Shown piece after piece: positions 7,386 to 16,946 of a stretch of 64,000 nt of DNA. The DNA is taken from the NCBI RefSeq assembly GCF_025869515.1, contig NZ_JAOZVR010000077.1, positions 1 through 64,000 of the forward strand, given 5' to 3'. The stretch's first letter is position 1. Each line of letters opens with the position of its first letter. This stretch comes from Ferrovibrio sp. GTDB taxonomy: Bacteria > Pseudomonadota > Alphaproteobacteria > Ferrovibrionales > Ferrovibrionaceae. Below the pieces are notes generated by a model. That model searched no databases. It saw nothing but the letters and a program-made list of their open reading frames with translations, and had not been told where the DNA came from. A program made the translations under genes and the position numbers.

Positions 7386-9296
7386 ATGCGTCAGATCAAC
7401 GGGAGTGTCGGCATTGCCTTGGGGATTTGGACCGGCCTATGGGCGGCCCTCCATATCTATTGGGCTGGGTTTGGATATCCAGAGCCGCTGACCACGCGTG
7501 CCTTGCATATTCTGGCTTTTCTGCCGCCTGCCTTCCTGCTGTTCCCCGCCACCGGTAGATCATCAACGGACAAGCCGTCTGTGCTCGACTGGCTCCTGGC
7601 TGCCGCATCGCTCCTGCCGCCCGCCTATGTGTACCACTATGCCAATGAGATAAATCTGCGCATTGCGCAGCTTGATCCGGTGCTGCCCCTGCATATCGTG
7701 CTTGGTCTGGCCCTCGTGGCCCTCTTACTCGAGGCGGTCCGCCGCGCCGTGGCGCCGGCGCTCATGATCATTGCCGGCATCATGGTGGTGTACCTGTTCG
7801 TCTGCGACTACATGCCCGGCTTCTTGCAGTATCGCAGCTTTTCCACTGGCGAGATTGTCGAGGGACTCTATCTGTCCGGCAACCAAGGCGTCTTTGGCTT
7901 CATCACCGGCATTTCCGCCACGGTGGTCTCTGCCTTCATCATCTTTGGCGCCTTCATTGAGGGCACCGGCAGCGGCCGCCTGTTCATGAACCTCGGCACT
8001 CGTGCGGCCGGCCGCTATGTCGGCGGCGCGGCCAAGGTTGGCGTCGTCACCTCGGGACTGTTCGGCATGATCAGCGGCTCCAGCACCGCCAATGTCGCCA
8101 GTGTCGGCAGCTTCACCATTCCGGCCATGATCCGCCGGGGCTATACCCCGACCTTTGCCGGCGGCGTCGAGGCTGCGGCCAGCACGGGCGGGCAGATCAT
8201 GCCGCCAATCATGGGGGCGGCGGCCTTCATTCTGGCTGAAACCACCCAGACGCCCTATTCCCATGTCATCGCCGCCGCCGCGCTCGGCGCCGTGCTCTAC
8301 TTCTTCTCGATCTACATCAACGTGCATTATGAAGCCCGCAAACTGCGCCTGGCCGGCATGCGGGCAGATGAGCTGCCGACCTGGCGGACCGTGCTGCGCG
8401 ACGCCCATCTGCTGCTGCCGCTCGTTACCTTGGTGGTACTGCTGCACGGCCATTTCTCACCCAACTTCGCCGCGTTCTGGTCGCTGGTGACGATGATCGC
8501 CGTTGCCAGTCTGCGCGCCCATACGCGCCTGGGCGTGAAGGACTTTTTGGCAATTGTTGCAAAAGCCGGCCGCGCCGTGATCACGGTGGCGCTGGCCTGC
8601 ACCTGCGCCAACCTTGTCGTGACCGCCCTGACCATGACCGGTATGACGCTGTCGTTCGGGTCGCTGGTCCTGTCGGTCTCCAATGGCAATCTGGTCGTCG
8701 CCGGCACGCTGCTCATGGTTGTGTGCCTGATTCTGGGCATGGGCGTGCCGACCTCGGCGGCCTATGTCATTGCCGCCGCAATCGGCGCTCCGCTGCTGAT
8801 CCAACTGGGCGTACCGGAGCTCGCAGCCCATCTGTTCGTTTTGTACTTCGCCGTGTTTGCCGAGGTGACGCCGCCAGTGGCGGTGGCATCCTATACGGCA
8901 GCCGCCATCGCCAAAGCCAATCCAATGAAAACCGGCTTGCAGGCGTTTCGTTTGGCTACCGGCGGCATCATCGTCGGCTACAATTACCTGTTCTCCCAGG
9001 CGCTGCTGCTCGAAGAGGGTTGGCTGGCGGCCGTCAGTCACTTCACCATGAACCTGGCGGGCCTGACTCTTATCGCCGGTGCAATCAGTGGCCACTTCAG
9101 CGCGACCGTCACCAAACCCGTCCGTGTCATTGCTCTGGCAACAGGCATCTCTGCGTGTCTGCTGCATGACGTGCCGATCACCTATCGAGTGATGGCTGTC
9201 GTGGCGCTGCTGGCAGCGATCTACGGGTGGCAGCGCCGGCAGGCTCGACGCAGCGATGTCCTGCCGTTAGTGGAGGAGCGCGACACCGGCCGCTAA
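7386..9296 (+). CDS. TRAP transporter, fused small and large permease subunits
   Basis: This 636-residue polytopic membrane protein has the fused layout typical of TAXI systems. An N-terminal DctQ-like four-helix part covers about residues 1-125 and is followed by the DctM-like transport domain. Family signatures visible include SGSSTANVASVGSFTIPAMI, GGQIMPPIMGAAAF, and a second half with LGMGVPTSAAYV. A GGAAG site precedes the ATG. It forms a sodium-coupled uptake system with the TAXI protein just upstream. The gene ends at the boundary of a 514-base stretch with no clear gene. Confidence 0.9.
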   Translation: MRQINGSVGIALGIWTGLWAALHIYWAGFGYPEPLTTRALHILAFLPPAFLLFPATGRSSTDKPSVLDWLLAAASLLPPAYVYHYANEINLRIAQLDPVLPLHIVLGLALVALLLEAVRRAVAPALMIIAGIMVVYLFVCDYMPGFLQYRSFSTGEIVEGLYLSGNQGVFGFITGISATVVSAFIIFGAFIEGTGSGRLFMNLGTRAAGRYVGGAAKVGVVTSGLFGMISGSSTANVASVGSFTIPAMIRRGYTPTFAGGVEAAASTGGQIMPPIMGAAAFILAETTQTPYSHVIAAAALGAVLYFFSIYINVHYEARKLRLAGMRADELPTWRTVLRDAHLLLPLVTLVVLLHGHFSPNFAAFWSLVTMIAVASLRAHTRLGVKDFLAIVAKAGRAVITVALACTCANLVVTALTMTGMTLSFGSLVLSVSNGNLVVAGTLLMVVCLILGMGVPTSAAYVIAAAIGAPLLIQLGVPELAAHLFVLYFAVFAEVTPPVAVASYTAAAIAKANPMKTGLQAFRLATGGIIVGYNYLFSQALLLEEGWLAAVSHFTMNLAGLTLIAGAISGHFSATVTKPVRVIALATGISACLLHDVPITYRVMAVVALLAAIYGWQRRQARRSDVLPLVEERDTGR

Positions 9297-9810
9297 TTAG
9301 AGCACCGCGCCCAGACCACTGCTGGCCGCGCTGCCTGCCGCGACCCCGGGACGGGCCCGCCTAATTGCCACCATTCGCGGAGGACCAGTCGACCAGTTAA
9401 GCCTGCGGTGCAGGTTGGCCGGCGGGTCGGAAAACGAACCGCAGCCCAACAGTTCAGTTCCTAGCCACGTATCTCGAATAAGAATTCACTTAATGCGGCA
9501 CCAGCTGTGGAACGTAGTGGACTAAGTCTGCACACAATCTTCGTCGACCTAGTATCCAACCATAAAAAAGAAGCCAAGCGTAGGTTGGTGGCGCCGTGCT
9601 CAGTTGCGACGCCAGAAGTCGGGGAACCCCATCAGAAATTGTTCTGGTGGGGAAAATCCTCAAAGCCTGCCGGAAGTCCCAACAGGCAGTCGTCCACCGG
9701 TCGAACTCTGGGAGGAAGCGTCGAACTCTCGGTGCCAAGAACCCGATATCAAAACCCGTTAGCTTGGCAGCCAGTTACATCTCCCTTCGCGAGGAGAAGG
9801 GCGCACTTGC
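9297..9810. other. 514-base stretch without a supportable gene
   Basis: It separates the TAXI-TRAP module from the acyl-CoA module. Base composition is more mixed and AT-richer than on either side. Short frames exist on both strands, but none has a convincing start, ribosome site or family pattern. It may be a scar of module joining. Confidence 0.5.
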
Positions 9811-10602
9811 TCAACCGAATTTCGGCGGACGTTTGGCGTGGAAGGCAGCGATGCCTTCGGTCCAGTCGGCGCTGCCGATCAGCAGGCTCAGGGCTTCCAG
9901 ACCGAAGCGGCGGGCGCTGCGCAGATCGGCATCTTCCGACAGGTAGACAGCGGCCTTACTCTGGGCGATCGCCCGCGGGCTCAATGCCTTGAGTCGCTCA
10001 GCCAGTGCCAGGGCCTCCTGCAGCAACGCCTCCGGTTCGGTCATGGCATAGAGCAGTCCGCGCCGCTCGGCCTCCTCGGCCGAGACATGGCTGGCAAGTA
10101 GGATCCATTCCAGCGCCTTGGTGCGGCCCACATGGCGGACCAGTTTCTGCACGCCACCGGCGCCGGCGATGGCACCGAGTTTGACCTCGGGCAGGCCGAT
10201 GCGCGCCGTCTTCGACATGATGCGGAAATCGCAGGACAGTGCAAGCTCGCCACCGCCGCCCAGCGCAAAGCCGTTGATCGCGGCTATCACTGGATAGGGC
10301 TGTTCCTCGAGGCTGTCAAAAACCCGGGCGATGCGATCGAGATAGGTGTCCCGCAATATGAAGCCAGCGTCGCGGCCGAGCTGGTCTTCGATGAAGTAAT
10401 CCAAATGCGCACCGCAGCAGAAGGCGCGGCCGCTGCCGGTGATGATCAACGCGCGCACGCCCGAACCCTTGAGTTGGACAATGGCTCCTTCCAGGCCATC
10501 CAGCAGGGCATGCGTCAGGGTGTTCATTTCGGAGCCACGGGTCAGGGTGATCTGCGCCACACCCTCGGCCGGCCAGGTCAGTTCCAGCGCTTCATTCTTC
10601 AT
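9811..10602 (-). CDS. Enoyl-CoA hydratase/isomerase (crotonase family)
   Basis: This 263-residue protein keeps crotonase features: an oxyanion-hole segment AFCCGAHL near residue 60, a second one GGGGELALSCD near 116, and LPEVKLG near 136. Both glutamates that act as acid/base in hydratases are thus present (in GGGGEL and LPEV). The C-terminal helix region is complete. It lies 23 bases downstream of the acyl-CoA ligase in the same direction, so the pair may activate and then hydrate an unsaturated acid. A stop at 9811 ends the leftward operon. Confidence 0.88.
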   Translation of the reverse strand: MKNEALELTWPAEGVAQITLTRGSEMNTLTHALLDGLEGAIVQLKGSGVRALIITGSGRAFCCGAHLDYFIEDQLGRDAGFILRDTYLDRIARVFDSLEEQPYPVIAAINGFALGGGGELALSCDFRIMSKTARIGLPEVKLGAIAGAGGVQKLVRHVGRTKALEWILLASHVSAEEAERRGLLYAMTEPEALLQEALALAERLKALSPRAIAQSKAAVYLSEDADLRSARRFGLEALSLLIGSADWTEGIAAFHAKRPPKFG

Positions 10603-10625
10603 CGGATTCCTTCCTTCGACACGGC

Positions 10626-12260
10626 TCAGCGCGTCACCTTGATGCCAGCCATCTCACGATCCCAGAGCTTGCCCATATTCTCGGACGCCCATTGGCGCAG
10701 CTTGTATTTCTCGATCTTTTCCGAAGCCGTCTTGGGCAGCTCGTCGAGGACATGCAGATACCGCGGCACCATGAAATATGGCATGTTGGCGTCGCAGAAG
10801 GCGATGATCTCGGCGAAATCGACCTTCGCATCCGGATTGGCGACGAGGCAGACCAGCACATCGTCCTCGCCGAGTTCCGAGGACACAGCCACTGCCGCGG
10901 CCTCGCGCAGCGCCGGATGCCGTGAGATGATCATCTCCAGTTCATAGGCTGAGATATTCTCGCCGCGGCGCCGGATCGCGTCCTTCTTGCGATCGACGAA
11001 GTAGAGATAGCCATCCTTGTCGAGATAGCCGCGATCGCCGGTATGGAACCAGAGGCTCGACATGGTGCCCAGGGTTTCCACCGGCATTTCAAAATAGCCC
11101 TGCATCATGATACCCGGCGCGCGGGGGCGTACGGCGATCTCGCCGACTTCGCCCGGTGGGAGGAACCCGTCCTCGTCGTCGAGAATCGCCACTTCGGTAT
11201 AGGGATGGCCACGGCCCGCGGATCCGGCCTTTTCCGCCGGCTCGTCCGGTCCGTGGAGCGTCACCGCGAAGGTTTCAGTCTGGGCGAACAGGCTGGTGAG
11301 CTTGATGCCCATGTCGCGGAAGGGTTTGCCCGCCTCATAGTCGAGGGCTGGAACCACCATGCACTGGCGCAGCTTGAGACGGCTGCGATCCAGCTGGCCC
11401 AGCTCCTTCATCACGATATTGGCCATGGCGCCGAGCGCATTGGCCTGGGTAGCGCCGCTGTCCACCACTTCCTGCCAGAAGCGCGAGGCCGAGAAGCGCC
11501 GCGAAACCACCAGCGTCGCGCCGCAGAGAAATGCCGGCATCATCGAATACCAGAGGGCATTGCCGTGGAACAATGGCAGACAGGTATAGAGGATGTCGGC
11601 GGAGGTATAGCCATAGACGTTGACAAGCTGGTCGCCAACGCTCAGCCCTTGGGAATGCGGCGCGATCACGCCCTTCGACGGGCCCGTCGTGCCGGAAGTA
11701 TACATCAGAAACATCGGGTCCCGGTGCGACACCTCCACGGCGGGCGGCGTATCGGGCGACTCCTCCAGCGCGGCGAAAGGTATGATAGGGAGTTCGGTCA
11801 CCGCGGCCGCATCGCCTCGGGCGGGGCTGGGCACAACGATAACGGTGTGAATCGCCTTGCTCTTCAGCAGGTAGGCTTCGGCACGGGGCAGCAGTTCCGC
11901 CTCGACGATCAGGACGCTGACCCTGGAATGGCCGAGTAAATAGCCAAGCAGCTCACCCTTGGCCGCAGTATTGAACGGCACCGCCACGGCGCCGAGCTTG
12001 CCGAGGCCGAAGACCGACCACAGGAATTCCGGGCAGTTGCCCAGCAGCAGGCCGACATGGTCGCCCTTCTTCACCTTTGCCTCGTCGCGCAGGCCATTGG
12101 CAATCCGGCTGGCCTGACGGTCGGCAAAGGCATAGCTGTAGCTCTTGCCTTCGAAGGAGAGGAGGGTCTTTTCGCCGAACGCGGCGGCGTTCCTGACCAG
12201 AACCTCGCCGAGGGTGCTCCGAACCACGCCGTAGGGCGCGTTTGTGTGTACTCCCACCAT
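10626..12260 (-). CDS. AMP-dependent acyl-CoA synthetase
   Basis: This 544-residue ANL-superfamily ligase has the ATP-binding P-loop-like motif MYTSGTTGPSKGV near residue 185, the adenylate motif region near 330 (AQTETFAVT), the hinge WFHTGDRGYLDKDGYLYFVDR, and a C-terminal RRRGENISAYELE with a catalytic Lys near the end (KTASEKIEKYKLR). It converts a carboxylic acid, ATP and CoA to acyl-CoA. It presumably activates the acid imported by the TRAP system encoded just upstream. The substrate could be a medium-chain, branched or carnitine-like acid and cannot be fixed. Confidence 0.88.
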   Translation of the reverse strand: MVGVHTNAPYGVVRSTLGEVLVRNAAAFGEKTLLSFEGKSYSYAFADRQASRIANGLRDEAKVKKGDHVGLLLGNCPEFLWSVFGLGKLGAVAVPFNTAAKGELLGYLLGHSRVSVLIVEAELLPRAEAYLLKSKAIHTVIVVPSPARGDAAAVTELPIIPFAALEESPDTPPAVEVSHRDPMFLMYTSGTTGPSKGVIAPHSQGLSVGDQLVNVYGYTSADILYTCLPLFHGNALWYSMMPAFLCGATLVVSRRFSASRFWQEVVDSGATQANALGAMANIVMKELGQLDRSRLKLRQCMVVPALDYEAGKPFRDMGIKLTSLFAQTETFAVTLHGPDEPAEKAGSAGRGHPYTEVAILDDEDGFLPPGEVGEIAVRPRAPGIMMQGYFEMPVETLGTMSSLWFHTGDRGYLDKDGYLYFVDRKKDAIRRRGENISAYELEMIISRHPALREAAAVAVSSELGEDDVLVCLVANPDAKVDFAEIIAFCDANMPYFMVPRYLHVLDELPKTASEKIEKYKLRQWASENMGKLWDREMAGIKVTR

Positions 12261-12300
12261 CTACCCGTTACCTTCTTTCGACGGTCTGACTTGTCGGCCG

Positions 12301-13596
12301 TTACAGCGGCCAGAGAATGATCTCGGGCACCATCACCAGCAGGATGGTCAGGCCGATTTCCAGCAGCACGAAGGGAATGCATCCGATGAATACATCCCGC
12401 AGCGGCAGATCCGGCACGGCACCCTTGACGACGAAGACATTGAGTCCGACGGGTGGCGTGATCAGGCCGATCTCGACTGCTTTAACAACCAAGATGCCGA
12501 ACAGGATCGGATCGATGCCGGCGTGCTGGATAATGGGAAACACGATCGGCATCGTCAGCAGCACCATCGAGAAACCGTCGATGAAGGCGCCGAGAAACAG
12601 GAACGGCACGAGGATCAGAAGCACGAGCGCCTGCGGCGGCAGATCGAAGCCGGCCGTCCACTGTGCAATCTCCATCGGCAGCCGACTCGTCGTGAGTGCC
12701 ATGCTGAATATTCCGGCGCCGATGATCAGGCCGAAAACGGCGCAGGTAACCGAACCGCTCTGCCGAAGTCCATCCCAGAGGATGGACACGCGCTTGGGCC
12801 GGAACACCGTCAGGAGAATGGCCATGAAGGCGCCCACGGCCGCCGCTTCATTGGGCGTGGCGATGCCGAGATAGATGGAACCGATGACCAGAACGAACAG
12901 CAGCGCGGCTTCCCAGGTCATCAGCAGGCTTTTGAAGCGATCGGCGATCGTAACGCCGCTGCGCCGCGGCTTCCCACCCACGCTGCGAGGGCTCAGATAT
13001 CCCACGACCGTGATGCCGATGATATAGGCGACGGCCGTCAGGATGCCGGGAATCAGCGCGCCGATGAAAAGCTGCACCACCGACGTGCCGGTTGCCAGGC
13101 CGTAGATGACCAGAATGCTGCTCGGCGGGATCAGCACGCCAAGCGTACCGCCGGCCGCCACGCAGGCCGCGGCAAGGCGGTTGCTGTAACCGGCCGCACG
13201 CATCTCCGGGATCGCCACATTGGCGATCGACGAGGCGGTGGCGATGCTCGAGCCACTGACCGTCGAGAACACGGCGCAGGCAAAGACGGACGCCGTGGCA
13301 AGGCCGCCGCGCAGGCCGCTGGTCATGATATTGGCGGCCTCGAAGGCACGGCGCGACATGCCGGTAACGAAGGCCATCTGGCTCATGAACATGAACAATG
13401 GCACGACGATCCAGGCGAAGTTCGCGATATACGAATAGGGGAAAGTCGCCAGGACATATTCGAAGCCGGACGGGCCACGGGCGATGAAGATGCCCAGGAA
13501 GCCGCTCGCCATCAGCGCGAAGGCGATGGGCATGCCCAGCAGGAGAAGCACTAGCAGGGCGCAAATGATGATGATTCCCAGTTCGATCGGCGTCAC
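12301..13596 (-). CDS. dctM: TRAP transporter large permease (DctM)
   Basis: This 431-residue protein has about 12 membrane segments. It shows DctM family patterns: LGMPIAFALMASGF at the N-terminus, GSSIATASSIANVAIPEM near residue 115, a GGTLGVLIPPSSILVIYG segment near 150, and GLITPPVGLNVFV near the C-terminus. Its start overlaps the DctQ stop by four bases, so the two are translationally coupled. It forms the sodium-driven channel of a C4-type or other organic-acid TRAP carrier. Confidence 0.92.
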   Translation of the reverse strand: MTPIELGIIIICALLVLLLLGMPIAFALMASGFLGIFIARGPSGFEYVLATFPYSYIANFAWIVVPLFMFMSQMAFVTGMSRRAFEAANIMTSGLRGGLATASVFACAVFSTVSGSSIATASSIANVAIPEMRAAGYSNRLAAACVAAGGTLGVLIPPSSILVIYGLATGTSVVQLFIGALIPGILTAVAYIIGITVVGYLSPRSVGGKPRRSGVTIADRFKSLLMTWEAALLFVLVIGSIYLGIATPNEAAAVGAFMAILLTVFRPKRVSILWDGLRQSGSVTCAVFGLIIGAGIFSMALTTSRLPMEIAQWTAGFDLPPQALVLLILVPFLFLGAFIDGFSMVLLTMPIVFPIIQHAGIDPILFGILVVKAVEIGLITPPVGLNVFVVKGAVPDLPLRDVFIGCIPFVLLEIGLTILLVMVPEIILWPL

Positions 13597-14123
13597 TGGC
13601 CCACTCCCTTGATTTCGGCATCCTCTCCGGCCGGCGCAGGCAGTCCGTGGAAGATCAGACGCAGCGCGTCACACACAAGCTGCAGCCACAAAATGGCGAG
13701 GCCGAAAGTGACGATGATGCGGGACGGCCAGACCGGGAAGATGATCGCCCCAAAGGTCATTTCGCCGCGCATGGTCGACGTCCACGCCTCTTTGCCTGTG
13801 AACCAGACCAGCAGGCCGATCGCCGCCGCCGACAGCAGCGTCACCAGCGCCTCCTGCACGCGGCGCACCGATGGCGGCAGATGCACGACGATGATCTCGA
13901 CGGAGAAGTTCGCCTTGCCGGCCTGGACCGAGGCCAAGCCTAGGTAAACCAGCGCCACCAGCAGCAATGTGCTGAATTCGGTCGCACCTGGGATCGGCGC
14001 GTTCAGCAGCGTCCGCAGCGCGATATCCAAAATAACGATGACAGTGATGACCAGGGTGGTGAAACCGGACAAACCACCCAGGAAGTCGCTGATCTTTTCG
14101 ATCAATCGGAAAACGTGCCGCAT
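13593..14123 (-). CDS. dctQ: TRAP transporter small permease (DctQ)
   Basis: This 176-residue protein has four predicted membrane helices, the usual DctQ size. The first helix contains TTLVITVIVILDIALR and the pattern after it (PGATEFSTLLLVALVYLGL) is family-typical. It sits between dctP and dctM; the 127-base gap from dctP carries strong hairpins. Confidence 0.88.
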   Translation of the reverse strand: MRHVFRLIEKISDFLGGLSGFTTLVITVIVILDIALRTLLNAPIPGATEFSTLLLVALVYLGLASVQAGKANFSVEIIVVHLPPSVRRVQEALVTLLSAAAIGLLVWFTGKEAWTSTMRGEMTFGAIIFPVWPSRIIVTFGLAILWLQLVCDALRLIFHGLPAPAGEDAEIKGVGQ

Positions 14124-14186
14124 ACAGGAGACCCACCCACCCGGACCGCTGATCGCTCAGTAACAAATGCTGACTATCTGCTCCTT

Positions 14187-14237
14187 GCCGGGCCTGATGG
14201 CGAACGGAAGGAGAAGGCCCGGCTGATGCGCCGGGCC
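14187..14237 (-). promoter_or_regulatory. Competing intercistronic hairpins between dctP and dctQ
   Basis: GCCGGGCCT (14187-14195) can pair with AGGCCCGGC (14215-14223). The same central segment can instead pair with GCCGGGCC (14230-14237) across a six-base loop. These are mutually exclusive stems in the message. This matches the position of the hairpin in the TAXI operon and suggests reduced permease expression relative to the binding protein. Confidence 0.65.
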
Positions 14238-14250
14238 AACTTCGAAGGAA

Positions 14251-15354
14251 TTACTTCTTTTTCTTGGCGTAACGCTCGAGGCCCGGCAGGTAATTGTGAT
14301 TGCCTACATGCTCCGACACAAGCTGACGGTACTGGTCGAGGAAAGCCGAACCATCGATTCCCCGCTGATTTGCGGCCATTAGCCATTTATCCCACAGGGG
14401 TTTTGCCACGGCGTCACGGACGCGCGCCTTCTCCTCCACACTCATCAGCACGACCTGCGTCTTACCTGCGGCGATCACCGCATCCACTGCTTTGTCGACC
14501 ATGCCGTCCATGATTGCCGCGTAATGGTCGGGGACCTTCGCAGCCACCTCTTCCATCACCTTCTGCACGTTCGGCGGCAGCTTCTTCCAAGTATCGAGAT
14601 TGATGGACGTGCTGGACACGGCATAGACGCCCATGCCGCCGCCATCGGACACATACGGGGCAAAGTCATGCAGACCGACCGAAATGCTGGTCAGGAAAGG
14701 TGCAGACGAAAAACCATCGATAACCTGCCGCTGGAGCGCGCCGACGGCGTCGCCAAATCCCATCGACACCGGCACCGCGCCCAGAATCTTGAGGCCATCC
14801 GCGATGCTCATGACGGAGCGGATGCGCATGCCCTTGAGATCCTCGACCTTCCTGATCGGCTTCGTCGACCAGATCGTGTTCTCGGAGAAGCCGAGCGCAT
14901 AGAGCAGCTTGACGTTCTGGTTGGCATATTCCTTCTGCAGCGCGGGCGATTTCTGAGCCAGCTGGTTGAAGGCATAGGTCACAGCGACCGAGTCGTCGGT
15001 GATATACGGCAGCGTGACGTTGCTCAGCACGTAATCCGTCGGCTGAAAGGCCGCGGGCACGCTCATCCCCATATCCACCGCGCGCCGGGACATTCCGGGA
15101 TAGATTTCCGGCCCACCGAACATGGCGCCGCCCAGAAAGGTGTCGAACTTGACCGCACCGTTGGTCCGCTTCTCCACCTCTTTCATGAACCAGGTATCGA
15201 CCTGGACCAGAGGGTCATTGGCGCCGAAATAGGTGGCGTAGCTCAGGGTTTCTGCGCTGTGCGCTGTACCGGCGCCCGCCAGCAGCATTCCGGCCACGGC
15301 CAGCGACGCCGCAACCCGCTTTTTCAGACTCCATGCCCTCTTGGTGCTCGACAT
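14251..15354 (-). CDS. dctP: TRAP transporter solute-binding protein (DctP family)
   Basis: This 367-residue secreted protein has an N-terminal signal peptide with a basic start (KKRVAAS), a hydrophobic core, and a cleavage site near AHSAET. The DctP fold pattern is present, including MRIRSVMSIADGLKILGAVPVSMGFGD, where the conserved arginine that binds the ligand carboxylate is expected. The gene is preceded by a probable operator at 15410-15427. It delivers an organic acid to DctQM and then to the ligase encoded downstream. Confidence 0.9.
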   Translation of the reverse strand: MSSTKRAWSLKKRVAASLAVAGMLLAGAGTAHSAETLSYATYFGANDPLVQVDTWFMKEVEKRTNGAVKFDTFLGGAMFGGPEIYPGMSRRAVDMGMSVPAAFQPTDYVLSNVTLPYITDDSVAVTYAFNQLAQKSPALQKEYANQNVKLLYALGFSENTIWSTKPIRKVEDLKGMRIRSVMSIADGLKILGAVPVSMGFGDAVGALQRQVIDGFSSAPFLTSISVGLHDFAPYVSDGGGMGVYAVSSTSINLDTWKKLPPNVQKVMEEVAAKVPDHYAAIMDGMVDKAVDAVIAAGKTQVVLMSVEEKARVRDAVAKPLWDKWLMAANQRGIDGSAFLDQYRQLVSEHVGNHNYLPGLERYAKKKK

Positions 15355-15409
15355 CGGGGTTTCCTTCCCATTTCCCGGCCCCCGATCCCATATCGGGTGG
15401 CTCTATTTT

Positions 15410-15427
15410 CTAACAGTCGTAAGTTAG
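15410..15427. promoter_or_regulatory. Probable TetR operator, site 1
   Basis: CTAAC-N8-GTTAG is a perfect 5-bp inverted repeat in front of dctP. The same layout, CTAAC-N8-GTTCT, occurs at 16394-16411 in front of the divergent MaoC/carboxylase operon. A TetR regulator encoded at 21767 is the likely binder. Confidence 0.55.
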
Positions 15428-15476
15428 TATATGTCGATTCCGCTGGCTTGCAAGCACAATTACCGCCTGAATAAGC

Positions 15477-16313
15477 CTAGAGGCAAAGAAACGTGCAGGC
15501 CGCGCGGGCAATAACGCGCCCAACCTCCTGCGTCGAGGTCACCCGCACCGAAGCCACCGAAGCACCCAAGTGATCAATCTCGGCCTGCGCCAGCGTGTCG
15601 GCCGTACCGGCAAAGCGCAGAAAGCTGAAATGCGCCGTGGTCAACCGGGCCGGCCGGCCGCTGCGTTCCTTCGCCACGGCCTCGCCGGCCGCGCGCTGCA
15701 GATGGGCCGCGACCGCCCCACCATGCAGCGACGGCAGCGAGCCATTGCCCACCAGGCCGGGACGGAACGGCATGCGCAGGCCGTCGGGCTGCGAGACAAA
15801 TTCCATTAGCCCGCGATAATTCGGCGCCGTCGACATTGCCGCCACGGCGCCATGGCCCCGCCGCGGCTCCAGCTTGGGGAGGCGACGGCGGATAAACTCG
15901 CCGGTGGCGCAGGCCAGCAGCGTTTCCGACCCGGTTTCGCGCGCTTCGGCGCGCATCATCACCATGCCGGCTTCGGGCTCTCCGCCGACATGCACCGCCT
16001 GCGCGGCGACATAGCAGCCGGTTTCCGGCGCCGGATCCCGCAGATAGTCGATCCGCAGATCGACCGTCGCCGTGCTCTCGCGATAACCCATGGCTGCCAT
16101 CGCCCCGATCCCGCAGACACTGTCGAGCACGGTGGCCAGCGGCCCAACGCCGATCCAGGCTTCGCCGGCCTCGGCGAGGAAAGGCGCATAGGGCAGTTCC
16201 AGCACCACCCGCTGGTCGGCCGAACGCCTGTAGCGCACGCCGATCTCGTCATCATGGGCAATCGGCCCGCCAAGGACCTGGGCCAGCCCCTGATCGATCG
16301 GAATCATCTGCAT
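15477..16313 (-). CDS. Acyl-CoA thioesterase-like protein (tandem hotdog folds)
   Basis: This 278-residue protein has two PaaI-like hotdog halves. The first half has GVGPLATVLDSVCGIGAMAA near residue 55 and the second has SLPSLHGGAVAAHLQRAA near 200, each matching the HGG-type helix segment of the family. It would hydrolyse an acyl-CoA to free acid and CoA, perhaps relieving CoA trapping by a dead-end intermediate. It is a leftward gene facing the operator at 16394. Confidence 0.75.
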   Translation of the reverse strand: MQMIPIDQGLAQVLGGPIAHDDEIGVRYRRSADQRVVLELPYAPFLAEAGEAWIGVGPLATVLDSVCGIGAMAAMGYRESTATVDLRIDYLRDPAPETGCYVAAQAVHVGGEPEAGMVMMRAEARETGSETLLACATGEFIRRRLPKLEPRRGHGAVAAMSTAPNYRGLMEFVSQPDGLRMPFRPGLVGNGSLPSLHGGAVAAHLQRAAGEAVAKERSGRPARLTTAHFSFLRFAGTADTLAQAEIDHLGASVASVRVTSTQEVGRVIARAACTFLCL

Positions 16314-16393
16314 CGGCCTCTTTCCTCCCGGCTCGACCCAACGTCTGGATGTTCTTCAGGTGGTTGTTGCAGACCACCCGAGCATTCGCTATT

Positions 16394-16411
16394 CTAACTA
16401 ACACTTGTTCT
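16394..16411. promoter_or_regulatory. Probable TetR operator, site 2
   Basis: CTAAC-N8-GTTCT lies in the divergent gap before the MaoC gene at 16438. It shares its left half and exact 8-base spacing with the dctP site at 15410-15427. The element overlaps an AT-rich region suitable for a promoter. Confidence 0.5.
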
Positions 16412-16437
16412 ATATTTTGTCGAGAAGGGATACCGGT

Positions 16438-16884
16438 ATGGGCCTTGCCTACGAGGAATATCGCCTTGGCCAGACCTGGACGACCCAGCGCCGCACGGTG
16501 ACCGAAGCCGATGTGGTGATGTTCTGCGGCGTGTCAGGGGACTTTAACCCGCTGCATTCCGACGAGGAGCATTGCCGCGAAACCCGTTTCGGCACTCGGA
16601 TTGCCCATGGCCCGCTTGGCATGTCGATGGCGATCGGCCTGATGTCCCAGCTCAACCTGATCAACGGCACCGCGCTGGGCCTCCTCAATCTCAACTGGGA
16701 TTTCCGCGGTCCGATTCGTCTGGGCGACACCATTCATGCCCGCGTCACCACCGATGCCCTGCGCCCCACCAAGGCCGGCGACGGAATCGTTACCCTGCGC
16801 TTCAACGTCATCAACCAGAAGGACGAGACGGTGCAGGAAGGCACAGCCACGCTGCTGATGAAGTCCGCGTCGAAGGCCGGATAA
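16438..16884 (+). CDS. MaoC-like acyl-CoA hydratase, first of two
   Basis: The protein has 148 residues from the ATG at 16438, preceded by AAGGGA; an upstream TTG in frame has no such support. The single hotdog domain has the hydratase-2 motif, here FNPLHSDEEHCRETRFGTRIAHGPLG near residues 35-60, with the catalytic Asp/His pair in its D-x4-H context (DFNPLH). It hydrates an enoyl-CoA to a 3-hydroxyacyl-CoA. A second MaoC protein is encoded at 20502, and the two may pair as a heterodimer or work on successive steps. Confidence 0.85.
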   Translation: MGLAYEEYRLGQTWTTQRRTVTEADVVMFCGVSGDFNPLHSDEEHCRETRFGTRIAHGPLGMSMAIGLMSQLNLINGTALGLLNLNWDFRGPIRLGDTIHARVTTDALRPTKAGDGIVTLRFNVINQKDETVQEGTATLLMKSASKAG

Positions 16885-16946
16885 TCGGGCGACAGAATTT
16901 CGAGGACCGAGGCCGCCCCGCAAATGCCAGAAGTACAGGACAGGCA

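Noticed and set aside
9490-9992. Overlapping short frames in the 9297-9810 gap
   Set aside because: They have no ribosome site, no family pattern and overlap each other on opposite strands.
12244-13554. Long plus-strand frames opposite dctM and other genes
   Set aside because: Composition rich in His, Gln, Asp and Arg is typical of the complement of GC-rich membrane-protein genes; dctM on the other strand is certain.
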